A stretch of DNA of 27,577 nucleotides, from contig RQSC01001138.1 of the NCBI GenBank assembly GCA_013416795.1, positions 1-27,577 of the forward strand, given 5' to 3'. Of this stretch, positions 8,822 to 17,028 are shown in pieces (within the stretch, counting starts at the first letter, position 1; each line of letters starts with the position of its first letter). The notes beneath the pieces are model-generated. The model saw only the letters and a program-made list of their open reading frames with translations. It searched no databases and was not told where the DNA came from. The position numbers were made by a program, and so were the translations under genes. Origin of the DNA: Prasinococcaceae sp. CCMP 1430. Its lineage: Eukaryota; Prasinodermophyta; Palmophyllophyceae; Prasinococcales; Prasinococcaceae.

Positions 8822-11800
8822 CTACGCCTTCGTGGCCACCACGACATTCGGCGCTGCCGTCGTGCCCGCCTCCTCATCGCCTGTCGCGCCGTTGCCCACG
8901 CCCTTGGTCGCGCCCTCCCCCGTCTGGCCAGGAATTATCTTGCCGTCTTCATCGACGCACTTGGTCGCCGAGTCATACGGCATGGAGCCCGCGAACGACA
9001 GCACAACCGGAAGCACCACGAGGCCGTTGAAGGCGCCCAGCACGATGATGGACACGAGCATACGGTGGAACACCCGAAACACGTACGATTCGGCCAGCCC
9101 AAGAATGGCGACGGGGATCATGGTGGAGATTGCGCCGTCGAGCACCGCGCCGCCGATCTCCCGCAGCGCGCCGCGCGCGCGCGCCAGGCGCGTGCCGCGG
9201 AGCCCCATGAATGCGCGCGCGATGTGCACGCTGTAGTCCACCGCGATGCCTATGGACACCACCAGGAAGACGAACGAGACGGAGTTGTAGCTGAGATCCA
9301 TGATGTACATAAAGCCCAGTAGCTCGACGTCCACCATACCAACCATTGCGAGCAGCACGAGCGCCATCACCACATCGGCCAACAACAGCAGACACACGAC
9401 GAAGACTAGGCACGCCGCGACGATCACGTTGCGCACGGTCTCGCCCTTAATCACAGCGAGGCCCTCCCAGAAGACGAAGGCCTTGGTGTAGACCACGACG
9501 TCCAGATCGGGGGCGGCCTCTTCCGCCGAGGCGCGGATGCTCTTCATTGCGTCGACCTGCTCCATGCCGCTGCCTTGGTGCGTCACGAACGCAAACATGC
9601 GTGTGTGCGAAATGTGCTCAGCGTCGCCCGAGCCGTCGAAGGTCACGTCGGGGGTGTACGCCGATCCCGCGTCGGAGGCGAGGAATGCCTTAAGCGTGGC
9701 TGCCCATGCGTCGTGCTCGGTGAGGTCGCCAGCGTCCACCGCTGCGCTCGTGTCGGCCACGGCGACGATTCCGGCGGGAGTAGTACGCCACGCCTCAAGC
9801 GAGGCGTACCACGAGTCGAGTGGAGGCTTGCGCGAGATCTCCTCGTGCGCGTCCATGGCATCCGTCAGTGCGCTCACCTGGTCCAAGGCGGCATAGTAGT
9901 CATCGTTGGGAGCATCTTGCGTGTATATGCCGAAGGGCACCAGCCTGCCCCTGAAATATGCATCGCGCAGCTCGTAGACGTCTTGCAGCCAGCTTCCTCG
10001 CGGGGTGAACCAGTCGATGTTGAAGTCGGACTCCACGCGGTCGATGCCAACGCCGCCCAGGGCGAGCAGGCCAGCGGCGATGGCCAGCACAACATACCTG
10101 CCCGCCGACGACATCGAGATCGAGGGGAGCCACTCCGCAGCGAGCTTGTATGACAGGCTCTTGGATGGCTCGGAGCTGTCTTTCGCAGGCCCACCGCAGC
10201 ACGTGTTGCCGAGGGCGGCCGGCCGGCAGCACACGCAGTCGCGCCGCTTGGCGTCGCGCCGACGCAGATCCCACGTGAGGAAGGCCACGAAAAACGTCAC
10301 CTGGAAGGCGAAGTCGAACAGGATGCCCAGCGCGGTGTAGCCGCAGAAGGCGCGCAGCGCGGGGAGCGACGTGAACATGCCCGCCACAAAGGCGATGACG
10401 TCCGTGGCAGACGTGACGACGATAGACGACCCCGCCTTGGCGAGAGCGCTCCCAATGCGCTCCTCGACGCTGAGGCCCGCCTCCTGGTCGTGCAAATGCT
10501 CGGGGCCGTACAGGTGCTCCACAATCACAAAGGTGTCGTCGATGCCGATGCCCAACAGGATGAAGAAGGCAACCTGGACGGCCGCGTTGAACTGCAGCCC
10601 CATGAGGCTACCCAGCCCCAAGGAGCACGCGATGGCCATCAGGATGGCCAGCACGGACGGCGCCGTCAGCCACGCCGAGGACTCCACTGCGCGGTTGCTG
10701 CCAAGCACGGACGCTGCATAAAGCATGAGGCACATGCAGCCCGCGCCAAGCACCGTCACGTCCCCCAGAATGGCGTCGCCCTGGATGCCGTCCTCGGCGC
10801 CCTGGAAGAGCGGCTCTGCGCGCAACGCGCGCTCAGCGCCGTCCCACTCGCCGCGCGCGGCGCTCCAGTCACGCGTGGCGGCGCTGGTTGCTCTCTCCCA
10901 CGCGTCCGTCACGGGGTCCAGGTAGTCGTTGTCGATTTCGACCTCGTTGTTCTGGGTCTTGAGAAGCACCTTGAGCGCCTCTGCGGACAGGATGTTGCCG
11001 TCCTCGCCTCGCACAATGCCCGCGATGAGCGAGTTGAACGACAGCGGCCGGCCCAACGCGTCCGTTGCGCCAGCTGCCTCCGCGGCGGAGAGCGTCCCAA
11101 GTACGTCATCGTCGACCTCGAGCGCCGCGCGGTCATACGACCACACGTCGAGCACCGACGCAATGTCGCACGGCGTGCCTGCTCCGCCGGGGCGGTAGCA
11201 CACCTCGGCGTGCTCCCACGTGTACGTCTCATCTTTGTAGGTGGCCTCGGTTGCGAGCACCACGTCCTCATACCAGTCCATCATTTCGAGCAGCTTCGAA
11301 CGCGCGAGCATCGAACCGCCCGCGCTCGTGCCAGGCGCCTCCCAGCCCGCCGAGACGATGTAGACCTCGTTGACCCGCTCGGGGACGCCGTACGTCGCGT
11401 AGACGTACTCCTCAGCGTCAAAGGCGACCGAGTCCTGCGGCGTGAAGAGCCTCTCCGCGCGCGTCTCCTGGTCAAGCTTCATGACGCCCGCGCCGCACGC
11501 GAGGAACACGAGCACACACGCCAAGACGGTCACCCGAGGGCGGCGCGCCACGGCGCGGCCGAGCGCGCCGAAGGCGCGCGTGGTCGCCTCGTCGACTGCG
11601 CGTGCCACAGGCGCGAGCAGCGACGCCCGCGCGGGCGTCGCGGCCGACCGCCGCGCGCCGGGCGCTTCTGCCCGCGCGCGCCGCCCGTTCCCCGCGCGCG
11701 CGCACTCCTGAAACCCCCGACGCGTTGGCGGGAGAGAATTGCGGCGACGCGGATTTGGGCACGTCTTGGCGTCAGTTCGGACGACAAAATGAATCAATCG

Positions 11801-11824
11801 CGAATACGAACACTGTACATTCAT
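8822..11824 (-). CDS. Patched/NPC1-like RND membrane protein with sterol-sensing domain
   Basis: About 1000 residues with RND-type layout: a first membrane helix (RVTVLACVLVFLACGAG), a large lumenal loop, a five-helix block like a sterol-sensing domain, a second loop and a second helix block. The proton-relay motif GIGIDD lies in the first block (D429-D430) and GIAVD in the second (SIGIAVDYSVH), as in Patched, Dispatched and NPC1. A cysteine-rich cytosolic stretch (CVCC, CCGG) follows the first block. Family knowledge suggests transport of sterol or another lipid driven by an ion gradient; the substrate is not known. The start is uncertain. The frame is open to ATG 11977, but that part is AT-richer and non-coding in look. 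ATG 11824 is chosen, and an unseen 5' exon spliced near 11710 is possible. The 3' end converges on the pseudouridine synthase gene. Confidence 0.84.
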   Translation of the reverse strand: MNVQCSYSRLIHFVVRTDAKTCPNPRRRNSLPPTRRGFQECARAGNGRRARAEAPGARRSAATPARASLLAPVARAVDEATTRAFGALGRAVARRPRVTVLACVLVFLACGAGVMKLDQETRAERLFTPQDSVAFDAEEYVYATYGVPERVNEVYIVSAGWEAPGTSAGGSMLARSKLLEMMDWYEDVVLATEATYKDETYTWEHAEVCYRPGGAGTPCDIASVLDVWSYDRAALEVDDDVLGTLSAAEAAGATDALGRPLSFNSLIAGIVRGEDGNILSAEALKVLLKTQNNEVEIDNDYLDPVTDAWERATSAATRDWSAARGEWDGAERALRAEPLFQGAEDGIQGDAILGDVTVLGAGCMCLMLYAASVLGSNRAVESSAWLTAPSVLAILMAIACSLGLGSLMGLQFNAAVQVAFFILLGIGIDDTFVIVEHLYGPEHLHDQEAGLSVEERIGSALAKAGSSIVVTSATDVIAFVAGMFTSLPALRAFCGYTALGILFDFAFQVTFFVAFLTWDLRRRDAKRRDCVCCRPAALGNTCCGGPAKDSSEPSKSLSYKLAAEWLPSISMSSAGRYVVLAIAAGLLALGGVGIDRVESDFNIDWFTPRGSWLQDVYELRDAYFRGRLVPFGIYTQDAPNDDYYAALDQVSALTDAMDAHEEISRKPPLDSWYASLEAWRTTPAGIVAVADTSAAVDAGDLTEHDAWAATLKAFLASDAGSAYTPDVTFDGSGDAEHISHTRMFAFVTHQGSGMEQVDAMKSIRASAEEAAPDLDVVVYTKAFVFWEGLAVIKGETVRNVIVAACLVFVVCLLLLADVVMALVLLAMVGMVDVELLGFMYIMDLSYNSVSFVFLVVSIGIAVDYSVHIARAFMGLRGTRLARARGALREIGGAVLDGAISTMIPVAILGLAESYVFRVFHRMLVSIIVLGAFNGLVVLPVVLSFAGSMPYDSATKCVDEDGKIIPGQTGEGATKGVGNGATGDEEAGTTAAPNVVVATKA

Positions 11825-12352
11825 CGCGGCGATGAATGAGACCCGCGCACCAAAACCCAAACCGGTTGGGGTTGTGAGTGGCCCTGGGGGAATCGCGCGA
11901 TTCCACGCGTCCAAAGCCGTGCGAAAGCGCGGGTTTGCATCCAATACCCCAATGTTCCGTGGATGGGCCATGGACATTCGCGCTTTAGGATGGGACTTCG
12001 TCTAAATAAACCTGGGTATTCCTATATGAACCCGGGTATTCCATACCGTAAAGACTCACTTGATTGCAAGCCACCGCAGCGACCATCAAAACGCATTGGA
12101 CGCCTCCGCCGGCGTGCGACGCGGTGGCTGCCACCCGCGCGCGCGGACGATATCGCCCTCCGCCGCCCGCGGGTTCCGAATTGAATCCCTAATTGTGTTG
12201 CTATAGAGGAGTATCCACATGCGGTCGTTGATGCGAATGGATGTGATGGAGGGTTCCGCGGGAGCGGGGGACGGGCCGCCGCAAATCGGAGGTGCGCGCG
12301 CGCGCGCGCGCGCGCGCGCGCGGGCGCGCCACACGCTCGCAGCGGCGCACGC
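11825..12352. promoter_or_regulatory. Divergent intergenic region between Patched-like and PDZ genes
   Basis: These 528 bases include an AT-richer patch (11940-12060) and two 12-base direct repeats, CCTGGGTATTCC at 12011 and CCCGGGTATTCC at 12031, spaced 20 bases apart. A pure GC dinucleotide tract lies at 12294-12322. The first exon of the PDZ gene may be hidden here, because that gene's frame has no ATG. Confidence 0.45.
12294..12322. repeat. (GC)n dinucleotide tract
   Basis: An uninterrupted GC alternation just upstream of the PDZ-gene reading frame. It is a candidate Z-DNA-forming and mutation-prone site. A similar tract lies near 13319-13341. Confidence 0.85.
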
Positions 12353-13262
12353 TTGAAAGTTCGCACACTTTGCGGGTGTGAGTACGCGGCGCCCGTCGCG
12401 TGCGCGGCGCGCACGGAGACGGAGGAGGCGAAGACAGAGCCGGCGCAGGCGGAGACTGGCGCGGACGCGCAGCCTGCCGCGCCAACCAAGCCCAAGGGCC
12501 CGGTCGAGGTCACCATGGTCCTCGAGTCGAAAATGATCGCCGGCGGCCTCGTGCGCTTCAAGGAGGGACGCACTCCGGCCAACACGTCGCTGGTCGTCGT
12601 GGACGACGTCTACGATGAGGGCGAGGCATACCGCCGTGGTCTGCGGCGCGGGATGGTGCTCAAAGCGATGACAGGAACGAACGGCGACGAGCGCACGGAG
12701 ATGTGGGAGCTTGACGACAAGGGTGCGTGGCGTGGCGCGAGCTCGCGAGCGCTCTTTCGCCTTCCGCCCCAAGCGCCGCGCCCACCCGTGTCTGCCTCGC
12801 GCCCACGCTGACTCGAGATCGCCCTCGGCAGTGTCGCTGCGCTACATCAAGGAAACCATCCGTCTCGCGCGCTATCCCATGACCATGATTTTTTTGGAGG
12901 GCGCCGACGTCAGGTGCGTGGCGCGAGCCCCCGAGCGCTCCGTCGCCCACACCCTCCGCTCCGATCGCTGCACCGGTCCGGCGCCCGCGCTGCACCGGTC
13001 CGGCGCCCGCGCTGCACCGGTCCGTCGCTGACTCGCGCGCGCCTTCGGCAGGCCGACGCCCGCAGAAATCGCCGCCGTCGTCGGCAATGACGCTGCCACG
13101 GCCAGCATGACCGAGTCGGAAATGCGCATCGCTCGACGCAAGGCGTACCAGGAGATCGATGACTCGAGAAACGACTTTCCTCTCGTTGGTGCCCTGTTGG
13201 CCCTCGTCATTGTCCCACCAATTGTCGTGCTGGCGCTGAACTCCTACTTCCACTGGGCCTAG
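12353..13262 (+). CDS. PDZ-like single-pass membrane protein, start unresolved
   Basis: Three exons, 12353-12722, 12832-12913 and 13052-13262, join in frame and give about 220 residues. The middle (about 50-155) reads like a PDZ domain: a conserved TSLVVVDDVYDEGEAYRRGL strand-helix region, GMVLKAMTG, and after the splice VSLRYIKETIRLARYP and MTMIFLEG. The C-terminus is a membrane helix (LVGALLALVIVPPIVVLAL) with a short tail ending HWA. The N-terminus is Ala/Glu/Pro-rich. No in-frame ATG exists: the frame is open from 12185 and begins at best with TTG 12353, so a 5' exon is likely missing. The PDZ fold is inferred from pattern. A plastid or other organelle site is plausible but not shown. Confidence 0.7.
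12723..13051 (+). repeat. Two related introns of the PDZ gene
   Basis: Intron 1 is 12723-12831 and intron 2 is 12914-13051. The first 27 bases match at 25 positions if a 5-base insertion in intron 1 is allowed. The last 27 bases match at 22 positions, including CGCTGACTCG and TCGGCAG. The exon between them is only 82 bases. The pattern suggests one intron is a copy of the other. Confidence 0.7.
12967..13024 (+). repeat. 22-bp tandem repeat inside PDZ intron 2
   Basis: Two complete copies of a 22-base unit beginning GCTGCACCGGTCCGG (12967-12988 and 12989-13010) are followed by a partial third from 13011. They account for part of the length difference between the two related introns. Confidence 0.9.
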
Positions 13263-13750
13263 CTAGAGAGTAACGTACTGGAAGCTTGTGAGGCAATGCG
13301 TATCACCTGCTGCGCCCGCACGCGCGCGCGCGCGCGCGCGGACGCGGGTGCGTGGTGTGCAGGCTGCACTGCCTTTAATTATGCCATCCTGGTGGCGCCA
13401 CCATCGCGGCGCCACTGTCACGTGTGTTGACGAATTAGAAGCCCTTCCCGGGCCACCGATTCTGCTGCCGATGACTCGCGCGTCGTCACGGTGCACGCGC
13501 CACGCGGCCCTCCCCCATTTCCCCCATCCTGCCTTTCAGCAGACCCCGCGCCGAATGTCCACTCGCTGCCGCGCCCACTTGATGGCGAGCGCCAAGGCGC
13601 GTGTATATTGCGAGCAACGAAAGCGCTGCAGGCAAACGCATCGGCAGGCGCGCGCGCTCCGAGTCAGTGAGTCACAGTCCTAGCGTCGCTCGACGGCGGT
13701 CCCCACTCACCCTGATAGCGCGGGATGCGCCCCGTACCCACCGGTCCCGC
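13263..13750. other. Convergent intergenic region, no gene seen
   Basis: These 488 bases separate the 3' ends of the PDZ gene and the CXC-factor gene. They contain a GC dinucleotide tract (about 13319-13341) and a 12-bp perfect palindrome GGTGGCGCCACC (13391-13402). A second GGCGCCAC follows 17 bases after the start of the first one. I see no convincing reading frame. Confidence 0.5.
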
Positions 13751-15631
13751 TCATGCGAAGCCCGCCTTGCGCCGAAGCCCGCTGCGGCTCTTGCCAGACC
13801 GACCCCTTGGCGTCGGCTTCATGAAGTCCAAAGCCTCCGTCAGCAGCATCAGCCCGCCGGACCCTGGGCTCACGGCCGCGGCCGCAGCCGCCTGCGCCTT
13901 GGCCTGCGCCGCAAAGCTCGCAACCAACTCTGGAGGTGACAGCTCGTCATCGGCGGGCGGAGCCTCGGAGGGTGGCTCCACTGTGCCAGCTACGGCAGTC
14001 GCCGCGTTACCCGCTGCGGATGACGGTGCGGTAGCACCGCCAGTGACGATGGAATCGAACGAGCGCTGGGCGGACGTGCGCGTGCGCTTCGAGGCCGGCG
14101 AGCCAGCCGACCCAGCAAGGGAGCTTGATCCACGCCTGGGCGATCCGAACGAGCGCTTTGCTGCGTCTCTGCGAGTGCGGCTCGGCGAGCTCACAGCGGC
14201 CGCGGCGGCCGCGGCTACCGCGCGCATCACTTTAGTGTCTTCGACCGCGATTGGCTTGGCGCCGCCGTTGCCAGCGGCGACCTCTTTAGACTGTGCCACG
14301 GCAACTGCAGCTTTGTACGCAGCCACGGCCGCTGCGTCCGCCGCCTTGGGAGCTACGGTGTTCTTGCAGTCGATACACTTGCAGGCGTCGGTACACGCTA
14401 CTCCGGCCTGGAAGCACTCGCAGTACTTCTTGAGACAGTTGCTCTTCTTGCATCGGCAGCCACGCTTGCAGCGCAGCCCGGCACCATCAACCCCGTCTGT
14501 TCGCTCTGCGTTGCTGGTGCCCGCCCCGAAGGTGATCTTTGCCTCGAATGCAAGAGGGTTGCGCCGCTTGATGACCTCACGCGTCGTAGCCACGAGCTCC
14601 AGGTTATCGGTATTGTTCAGGCATCCCTGACACCAGCAGCCATCGCACAACTCGCCAGCGGCAAAGCACTCGCAGTACAGCTTCAGGCAGCGGCTTTTCT
14701 TGCAGAAGCAGCGCTTGCCACTGGCCTGAGCGGTACCACCAGACGCGCTCGGCCGGACTTGCGTGGGCGACATGGGCGGGCTCTTGCGGCGCTTCGGCGG
14801 ACGGCCCGCTGCAGCCGCGCTCGCCGTCTTAATCTCAGCCGTCGCGCCATTCATGAAGGCCGTGGAGACTGGCGCGATGCCGCTCGGGCGCCTGCCACCG
14901 CCACCGCCATGCTCGAAGCTTTGCTCCGATGGCGGCGTGGTGCTCCCTGGCTGCTGCACGTCGCCGGCGAGCCCGCTCAGATTGGCCGGCTGTGCATTCA
15001 CGGTGGCAATGCCGAGCGCGGCTGCAGCATTCGCGGCGTGGTTGAAGTTCTCGGCGCTGTCCATTCGTTGTGCGGTGACGACGTTGCCGCTGCTGCCGCC
15101 GCTCACGCCGGCCAACGCTGTTGGCACTCCCAGCACGGCCGCAGTTGCGGCAGCCATGGCACCCTGCGACGTCAGGAGCATTGTGAGCTGGTAGAGGCGC
15201 GCCTTCAGCTCGGCATTCTCAGCGACCAGCTTCGCCACGTCATCAGGCGTCATGACGGCCGCAGCGGCCTTGGCAGCAGCCGTCACTGCCTCTGCGGCGG
15301 CCGCTGCGGCGGCCGCGCTGTCCGCGCCTGTGCCGCCAGAGACCAAAGCCCCCCCTGCTGCGGTAGTGCCTTCGGCGGCGGCGCCATTCCCCCCCGACTG
15401 CTGGCCTTCAGGCCGCACAGTGGCAGTCACAGCGGCTGCCAAGGCGGTTGCCGACAATGGCGCCGGCGCGAGCGCCGCTGCAGCCACCGCAGCAGCCGCG
15501 GTCGAGGCCGAGTCCTGTCGGCCCGCGAAGGGCATGAATGCGCCGCTCGCACCCTGGGCGAGGAGGGCGTTGGCGCTCGCCACCTTGCTCGCAACCTGCG
15601 CGGAAGTCCGCATTCGCGCGGGTGCATCCAT
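13751..15631 (-). CDS. CXC (CRC/TCR) domain DNA-binding protein, tesmin/TSO1/LIN54 family
   Basis: A 626-residue protein with two cysteine-rich CXC motifs. The first, KRCFCKKSRCLKLYCECF, continues to GCWCQGCLN. The second, RCKKSNCLKKYCECFQ, continues to CKCIDCKNT. Between them is the family linker RNPLAF. This pair binds DNA at cell-cycle-type promoters in LIN54, tesmin and TSO1. The N-terminal half is strongly Ala-rich. It contains a short zipper-like helix (VAKLVAENAELKARLYQL) before the CXC pair. A basic tail with nuclear-signal-like RRK clusters follows. ATG 15631 is the first in-frame ATG (a GTG lies at 15658), with further Met codons close by. A 5' exon may precede it (see 16002-16163). 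If so, the protein starts there and joins at 15595, giving 668 residues. Specific target genes are unknown. Confidence 0.86.
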   Translation of the reverse strand: MDAPARMRTSAQVASKVASANALLAQGASGAFMPFAGRQDSASTAAAAVAAAALAPAPLSATALAAAVTATVRPEGQQSGGNGAAAEGTTAAGGALVSGGTGADSAAAAAAAAEAVTAAAKAAAAVMTPDDVAKLVAENAELKARLYQLTMLLTSQGAMAAATAAVLGVPTALAGVSGGSSGNVVTAQRMDSAENFNHAANAAAALGIATVNAQPANLSGLAGDVQQPGSTTPPSEQSFEHGGGGGRRPSGIAPVSTAFMNGATAEIKTASAAAAGRPPKRRKSPPMSPTQVRPSASGGTAQASGKRCFCKKSRCLKLYCECFAAGELCDGCWCQGCLNNTDNLELVATTREVIKRRNPLAFEAKITFGAGTSNAERTDGVDGAGLRCKRGCRCKKSNCLKKYCECFQAGVACTDACKCIDCKNTVAPKAADAAAVAAYKAAVAVAQSKEVAAGNGGAKPIAVEDTKVMRAVAAAAAAAVSSPSRTRRDAAKRSFGSPRRGSSSLAGSAGSPASKRTRTSAQRSFDSIVTGGATAPSSAAGNAATAVAGTVEPPSEAPPADDELSPPELVASFAAQAKAQAAAAAAVSPGSGGLMLLTEALDFMKPTPRGRSGKSRSGLRRKAGFA

Positions 15632-16001
15632 TGGGAGGGCGGCGTCCACATCAGGCACGGGCGCGCGTCAGCGGTCAGCCTCGCGCACAAAGGGGCCGGC
15701 GTCATCGCGGCAATGCGCACGCGCTCGTCGTCGCGCTCCCGTTTCAAACGCGCGCGACCGCGGGGCAGGCACTCGCTGCCGCTGCCAGCTCCGCTGCTGC
15801 TGCATGGCATCATCCGGGGGGGCGCGCCGCGGGGTTCCCGCGCCGAAGTGCAACCCCGCACGCGAGGTGCACCGTCGCCCACTCCTCGGGCTGGGCGCCG
15901 AGCGGCTCCTGCGCCCAGACCGGCCCCGTCCACCGAGCGCACGCACTGCCTTGGAAAAATAATTTGAAACACGCCCTCGCACCGGCGCGTGGCGCACGTA
16001 C

Positions 16002-16163
16002 CGCCTCGCCCACGTCCGCGTCGGAGCCCCCCCCCGCCGCGCCAGCAGCCTGCTGCGGATCGTCGCCCTTAGTCTCCCCGTCGGCCTTGTGATTGGCCAC
16101 GCGGTCCCCGGCTCCGCCCCCGCCGGACGCGCCGGAAGGGCTGCCCGCGTCGCTCGCCGCCAT
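16002..16163 (-). other. Candidate 5' coding exon of the CXC-factor gene
   Basis: ATG 16163 opens 54 codons that are Gly/Ala/Asp-rich, then meets a donor GTACGT at 16001. Splicing to the first AG after the CTGAC branch-like sites near 15670 (acceptor at 15596, exon from 15595) keeps the frame of the CXC protein. The intron would be 406 bases, longer than the others here. An AT-rich TATA-like stretch, TTAATAAATATTTTG, lies just upstream of the ATG (about 16170-16185). Confidence 0.4.
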
Positions 16164-16713
16164 CGCTTTCAAAATATTTATTAATCACCTCCCCACGCGC
16201 GCGCCCGCGCCTGCGCTCGTGCGCACTGCCGCCACCCCTGGTGGTCCCTCTTGCCCCCCACCCCCCACCCCCACCCTGCCCTCGCGCCTCACACACGTTT
16301 GAAGCCTCTGCGAGCCCTCCGCGCGCGCTCGCGCTCGCGCTCGTGCGCGCACTCGCGATACCATGCATCCACCAGTTTTTCTTTTTGGTCCTCCGCGCGC
16401 AAAAACCGTTTCAATATGATTTGATGCAGCCTACACCACATCACATCACCCACAAAAAGGAAAAGGAAAAGGACAAAGTTTGTCTCGATTGACCGTTCCA
16501 CTTTTCCATGCGCGGTGTCGGCCGGCCCGCCGAGCTCCGGGTGCGTTCTGATGGCGTCGCGCGCGCGCGCGCGCGCGCCGCTGCTAACACCGCGAAACGG
16601 CGCCTCGGCCCATGTGAACGCATGCGCGCAGCCCCGAACGGAGCTGGCGGTGCCGGGCGCGCGGGCGGCGCCCGCGCGCGAAACCGCAACCTCTGACGGA
16701 CGGGGNAAAAAAC

Positions 16714-16765
16714 GGGGCGCGCGGTGTGCGCCGGCGGGGTTCGAACCCCGCCCGCCGCGCGCCCC
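16714..16765. repeat. Nested palindrome able to form a strong hairpin
   Basis: An 11-bp outer stem, GGGGCGCGCGG at 16714-16724 with its complement at 16755-16765, encloses a perfect 20-bp palindrome centred on TTCGAA (16733-16752). The only N of the window lies eight bases before it. The inner part looks like a tRNA T-arm but does not fold as one. Confidence 0.85.
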
Positions 16766-16868
16766 ATCAAAACGCACGCGGCCGGGGCGACGCGCGAGGG
16801 GAGGCCCCCCACGGGCGCCGCAACGGTCACATCCCCCAACCCGAACCGACGCCGCCGAAAAAGGGTCC

Positions 16869-16908
16869 GCGAAAGTCACGGAGCGCGCGCGCGCCGCGCG
16901 ACTTTCGC
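16869..16908. repeat. Inverted repeat, 9-bp arms
   Basis: GCGAAAGTC at 16869-16877 is repeated inverted at 16900-16908, with a GC-rich 22-base spacer. Allowing a two-base insertion, the arms extend further by CC/GG. Confidence 0.8.
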
Positions 16909-17028
16909 GCGGCCTCGCACCGTCGAATGACGTGTGAACGAGAGCACCACGACGCGCGGATCGCGTCCGGAATCCGAAGAGTCCGAAGGATTCGAAGGGG
17001 TGGGGTACGGGTGACGAGTGAACCTCAA

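Larger units (their letters stand above)
16164..17028. other. 865-bp intergenic region with hairpins and a sequence gap
   Basis: No supported gene. The region holds an AT-richer island (16370-16500) with a GGAAAA-type polypurine run, a GC dinucleotide tract near 16557-16577, one undetermined base (N, 16706), two strong inverted repeats (listed separately) and short CCGAAG repeats at 16970-16997. It carries the upstream side of the CXC gene and the 3' flank of the coiled-coil gene. Confidence 0.5.

Noticed and set aside
10490-11839. Long + strand reading frame of 449 codons
   Set aside because: It is antisense to the Patched-like gene and shows no domain pattern.
14759-15967. Long + strand reading frame opposite the CXC-factor gene
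   Set aside because: It is of compositional origin. The minus strand carries the complete CXC motifs.
16289-16460. Minus-strand candidate exon after a pyrimidine tract and TAG near 16440
   Set aside because: The acceptor looks plausible, but the frame soon becomes an Arg/Glu run from GAGCGC repeats. It joins no identified gene and has no recognisable domain.
16730-16766. GGGGTTCGAACCCC resembling a tRNA T-arm
   Set aside because: The perfect even-length palindrome cannot form a five-pair stem with a seven-base loop. No anticodon arm or A-box fits upstream on either strand.
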